Shown in pieces: positions 61,478-64,000 of a DNA stretch of 64,000 nucleotides (the first letter of the stretch is position 1; each line of letters begins with the position of its first letter). Source of the stretch: Vreelandella nanhaiensis (GTDB lineage Bacteria > Pseudomonadota > Gammaproteobacteria > Pseudomonadales > Halomonadaceae); the NCBI RefSeq assembly GCF_003990185.1, contig NZ_RZHF01000028.1:134-64133 (forward strand). Reading direction: 5' to 3'. The notes beneath the pieces are model-generated. The model was not told the DNA's origin and made no database searches. It saw only the letters and a list, made by a program, of their open reading frames with translations. The position numbers and the translations under genes were made by a program.

Positions 61478-62230
61478 TTAGCGTGCAAGCCAACCGCCAT
61501 CCACCGCTAGCGTGTGGCCATGAACATAACGAGCTGCATCGGAGCATAGAAAGATGACCGCGCCCGCCAAGTCGTCAGGCGTTCCCCAGCGGCCAGCCGG
61601 TATACGGCCCAGTATTTCGTCATGGCGCTCTGGGTCGTCGCGAAGCGCTTGGGTGTTATCCGTTGCCATATATCCAGGGGCGATCGCATTCACGTTAATA
61701 TCGTGGGCAGCCCACTCATTGGCCAGCAGGCGAGTAAGGCCTAGAAGCCCACTCTTACTGGCGGTGTAAGAGGGAACGCGAATGCCGCCTTGGAAAGAGA
61801 GCAATGAGGCGATATTGACAATCTTGCCGGGTGCCTGGCGCTCAATAAGATGCTTGGCGACGTGTTGAGCCAGGAAGAACGCGGCCTTTAAGTTAACGTC
61901 TAGCACGGCGTCCCAGTCTTCTTCGGAAAACTCAATGGCCGGTGCCCGTCGGATAATTCCAGCATTGTTGACCAGGATATCCAGCTTGCCCGCTTGTACG
62001 ATGGCCTGGCTCACGATCTCGCTTGGCGCATGCTGGCCAAGCTCCGCCTCAACCGTGTAAAAGCGCTGTCCCAAGGCTTCGACTTGGTGCTTAGTATCAT
62101 CGGCAGGGCGGCGGCTAACGCCGACAATATCAGCGCCTGCTTGGGCTAGGGCCAGGGCAATACCTTGGCCCAGTCCTTTATTGCAGCCGGTCACCATGGC
62201 GATCTGGCCGTGCAGCGAAAATAGCTTCAT
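61478..62230 (-). CDS. kduD: 2-dehydro-3-deoxy-D-gluconate 5-dehydrogenase-type SDR
   Basis: A 250-residue classical SDR that starts MKLFSLHGQIAMVTGCNKGLGQGIALAL. NNAGIIRRAPAIEFSEEDWD, the Ser in NIASLLSFQGG and the Tyr-Lys in SYTASKSG are all present, as is the C-terminal VDGGWLAR. KduD oxidises or reduces C5 of 3-deoxy sugar acids in pectin and uronate catabolism. The start follows GGGAG. It is convergent with the uxu operon and probably part of the same regulon. Confidence 0.88.
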   Translation of the reverse strand: MKLFSLHGQIAMVTGCNKGLGQGIALALAQAGADIVGVSRRPADDTKHQVEALGQRFYTVEAELGQHAPSEIVSQAIVQAGKLDILVNNAGIIRRAPAIEFSEEDWDAVLDVNLKAAFFLAQHVAKHLIERQAPGKIVNIASLLSFQGGIRVPSYTASKSGLLGLTRLLANEWAAHDINVNAIAPGYMATDNTQALRDDPERHDEILGRIPAGRWGTPDDLAGAVIFLCSDAARYVHGHTLAVDGGWLAR

Positions 62231-62337
62231 CGTGTCACTCCCTTCAACTGCCGTGCATATCAACAGGGTTGCTGTATCAAAACCTCGGTTGTTTCATCGG
62301 TAACCTTCACTTTTCAGCGTTGATACAGCTCTCAGTG

Positions 62338-63027
62338 CTAAACAGTAACTTTTGTATCAAGGCGGGCAATCGCGCCAGGTAGTTCATGGGCATGCTGTAT
62401 ACCAATCGCGCCTTTGGGCGTGGTTTCCTCTTCGGGGAAGTGGTTGATATGGATAACGTGCATACCCGCGGCCAAGCCTGCTTCTACACCCACGGCTGCA
62501 TCGTCGATCACGATACATTGCTCGGGGGCGTAGCCCATTGCTGAGGCTGCCTGAAGATAGAGCGCGGGGTCGGGTTTCCACACGTTCAGCGTATAAGCGC
62601 TAAAGATTTGCTCCCCGAAGTGCTGTGTTAGGCGCGTGCTTTCCAGCGCGCAGCGAATCTTGCGCTCTGGTCCGTTGGACACCACCGCCTTGGGGTAGGC
62701 GTTTAAGGCTGCCAGTGCTTCAGGAATGCCCGCTATCGGCTCAAGTTGAGCGCGCATACGCGCTTCCATACGGGCGCGCATTTGTGCTTCCAGTGCCGGA
62801 AATTTATCTTCTACCCATACGCCAAAACGCTCTTCAAGCATTTGGACAATGGTGTAAAAGCGAATGCCGCGAAACTCTTCCATATATTGCCGAGCTGAAA
62901 ACGGCAAGCCGAACTCAGGCAAGACTTCTCCAAGCACCTCAGCGAGTAAAATTTCGCTATCGACGAGTGTGCCATCGCAGTCAAACAGCAGACAAAGTGG
63001 TGTAGGCGAAGAGAGGAAATTATTCAT
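62338..63027 (-). CDS. HAD family phosphatase (subfamily IA)
   Basis: A 229-residue HAD hydrolase. Motif I is LLFDCDGTLVDSE, motif II VVSNGPE, motif III the Lys in VWKPDPALY, motif IV VIDDAAVGVEAG. A helical cap lies between about 25 and 90. Relatives dephosphorylate sugar phosphates such as 6-phosphogluconate (YieH) or act as beta-phosphoglucomutase; the true substrate is not clear. The start overlaps the stop of the upstream reductase gene by eight bases. Confidence 0.85.
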   Translation of the reverse strand: MNNFLSSPTPLCLLFDCDGTLVDSEILLAEVLGEVLPEFGLPFSARQYMEEFRGIRFYTIVQMLEERFGVWVEDKFPALEAQMRARMEARMRAQLEPIAGIPEALAALNAYPKAVVSNGPERKIRCALESTRLTQHFGEQIFSAYTLNVWKPDPALYLQAASAMGYAPEQCIVIDDAAVGVEAGLAAGMHVIHINHFPEEETTPKGAIGIQHAHELPGAIARLDTKVTV

Positions 63028-63997
63028 TAAGCACCGTTTCGTTAACGACATTGATAGGACGTTCACCCTGGAGCGCTAAACGGATATTATCCACGGCGCG
63101 TTGGGCCATTGCCTGGCGGGTTTCATGTGTGGCTGAGGCAATATGCGGTAACGCGACCACGTTATGCATATGGGGAAGCGGTGATGAGGCGGGAAGGGGT
63201 TCCTGCTCGAATACGTCAAGGCCGGCTGCTCGAATCGTGTTGTTTTTCAAGGCGTCTATCAGGGCTGCCTCATCAACTACTTTACCGCGCGCGATATTGA
63301 CGAATACAGCTGAGGGCTTCATCAAGGAGAACTCACGCTTGCCAATCAGTTTTTCCGTCTCTTGGGTGAGGGGCACGGTAATGCATACATAATCGGATTC
63401 TGCCAAAAGCGTCTCTAGTTCGCAGCGCTTTGCGCTCAGCTCTTTTTCAAGCTCCGGCTTCGGTGAAGCGTTGGAGTAAAGAATGGGCATACCAAAGCCC
63501 AGCGCGCCGCGTCGGGCAATTGCCGCACCAATACGGCCAAATCCGACCATGCCAAGCGTTTTGCCATGTACATCGTTGGCGTATAAATCAGGGCCAATAC
63601 CGGACTGCCATTTGCCTTGTTTGACTACTTCCGCAAGCTCGATCATGCGTCGGCCAGCCGCCATGATAAGTGCAAAGCCAATATCAGCCGTTGTTTCGGT
63701 GAGTACATCGGGGGTGTTGCAAAGCATGATGCCGCGCTTGGTCAGCTCATCCACGGGAATGCTGTCGTAACCTACAGAGACCGTAGAGATAACTTCAAGT
63801 TCAGGTGCCGCATCCAGCAGCTCGGGCGTTACGGGTAGACTAGAGCCGATAATGCCGTGCGCTTTGGAGAGAACCTCAGGCACACCCGGTTGGGCCAGAT
63901 CCAGTGAGCCTGAATGCTCAAGTAACGTAAAATGCTGTGCTAACTCTGCTTCTTGAGAGGCACTGAGCCGACCCATTACCATGATATTCTTTTTCAT
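63020..63997 (-). CDS. ghrB: D-2-hydroxyacid dehydrogenase, GhrB/2-ketogluconate reductase type
   Basis: A 325-residue enzyme. NAD loop VGFGRIGAAIARRGALGFGM; catalytic Arg in NIARGKVVDE, Glu in DVFEQEPLP, His in ALPHIASATHE. VGYDSIPVDELTKRGIMLCNTPDVL marks the substrate domain. GhrB reduces glyoxylate, hydroxypyruvate and 2-keto-D-gluconate with NADPH. The gene appears whole, starting three bases from the window edge. Context with sugar-acid genes favours a keto-aldonate substrate. Confidence 0.88.
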   Translation of the reverse strand: MKKNIMVMGRLSASQEAELAQHFTLLEHSGSLDLAQPGVPEVLSKAHGIIGSSLPVTPELLDAAPELEVISTVSVGYDSIPVDELTKRGIMLCNTPDVLTETTADIGFALIMAAGRRMIELAEVVKQGKWQSGIGPDLYANDVHGKTLGMVGFGRIGAAIARRGALGFGMPILYSNASPKPELEKELSAKRCELETLLAESDYVCITVPLTQETEKLIGKREFSLMKPSAVFVNIARGKVVDEAALIDALKNNTIRAAGLDVFEQEPLPASSPLPHMHNVVALPHIASATHETRQAMAQRAVDNIRLALQGERPINVVNETVLNE

Positions 63998-64000
63998 ATT

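Overview
The window reads as chromosome of a gammaproteobacterium of the Halomonadaceae (Halomonas or a close relative). This is inferred from the moderately high GC coding style and from the gene families present (Rnk, NADP-GdhA, AEC permease, TRAP hexuronate cluster with ManD/UxuA/UxuB). No rRNA gene or species marker is present, so the genus is an inference.

Left part (1-20 kb): a REP-associated transposase with several REP/BIME copies, then rnk, gdhA and a gamma-glutamyltransferase. These are followed by a tightly overlapping minus-strand operon, read in the order kpsC, kpsS, SDR, membrane sulfatase-type enzyme, giant reducing type I PKS (KS-AT-DH-degenerate MT-ER-KR-ACP), alpha-oxoamine synthase and rfaH. 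The gene set matches the rkpA/G/H/I/J set known from rhizobial K-antigen synthesis. It suggests a dedicated long-chain, possibly sphingoid-like, lipid for a Kdo-linked capsule, with its own RfaH-type antiterminator at the end of the operon.

Middle (20-39 kb): a Cache-PAS-GGDEF cyclase, an AEC permease and a tRNA-Arg(CCT). The tRNA 3' end is the attachment site of a 13.4 kb integrated element with a 20-bp direct repeat at each end. The element has the architecture of a P4-like phage satellite: P4-type integrase, an Ogr/Delta zinc finger fused to an isochorismatase-fold domain that lacks its catalytic Cys, AlpA, a structured leader resembling a terminator switch, a TOPRIM primase and DUF927 helicase, an iteron-like origin, a Psu-like protein and a cos-like GC-rich site. 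Its cargo includes three AT-rich integron-type gene cassettes with attC sites but no integron integrase. Three cargo proteins carry HEPN-like R-x4-H motifs. Beyond attR lies a graveyard: a possible integrase scrap, broken hicAB and a decayed paralogue of the Psu-like gene, which suggests an earlier satellite at the same locus.

Right part (39-52 kb): two large GGDEF-EAL proteins, CreA, a CAP-domain protein, a PNPOx-like protein, a DUF333 lipoprotein, flavohemoglobin with an NsrR-like operator, a frameshifted potassium channel, a CDF metal exporter, an ABC-type solute-binding lipoprotein, a Cys-rich copper-binding four-helix protein and a collapsed lactate-dehydrogenase pseudogene.

Far right (52.6-64 kb): a hexuronate/aldonate catabolic operon (GntR, ManD, RspB-like dehydrogenase, TRAP P-Q-M, UxuB, UxuA) ending in a strong terminator. 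A convergent group encodes KduD, a HAD phosphatase and a GhrB-type reductase. Together they would import a hexuronate or aldonate and convert it through fructuronate and mannonate to 2-keto-3-deoxygluconate.
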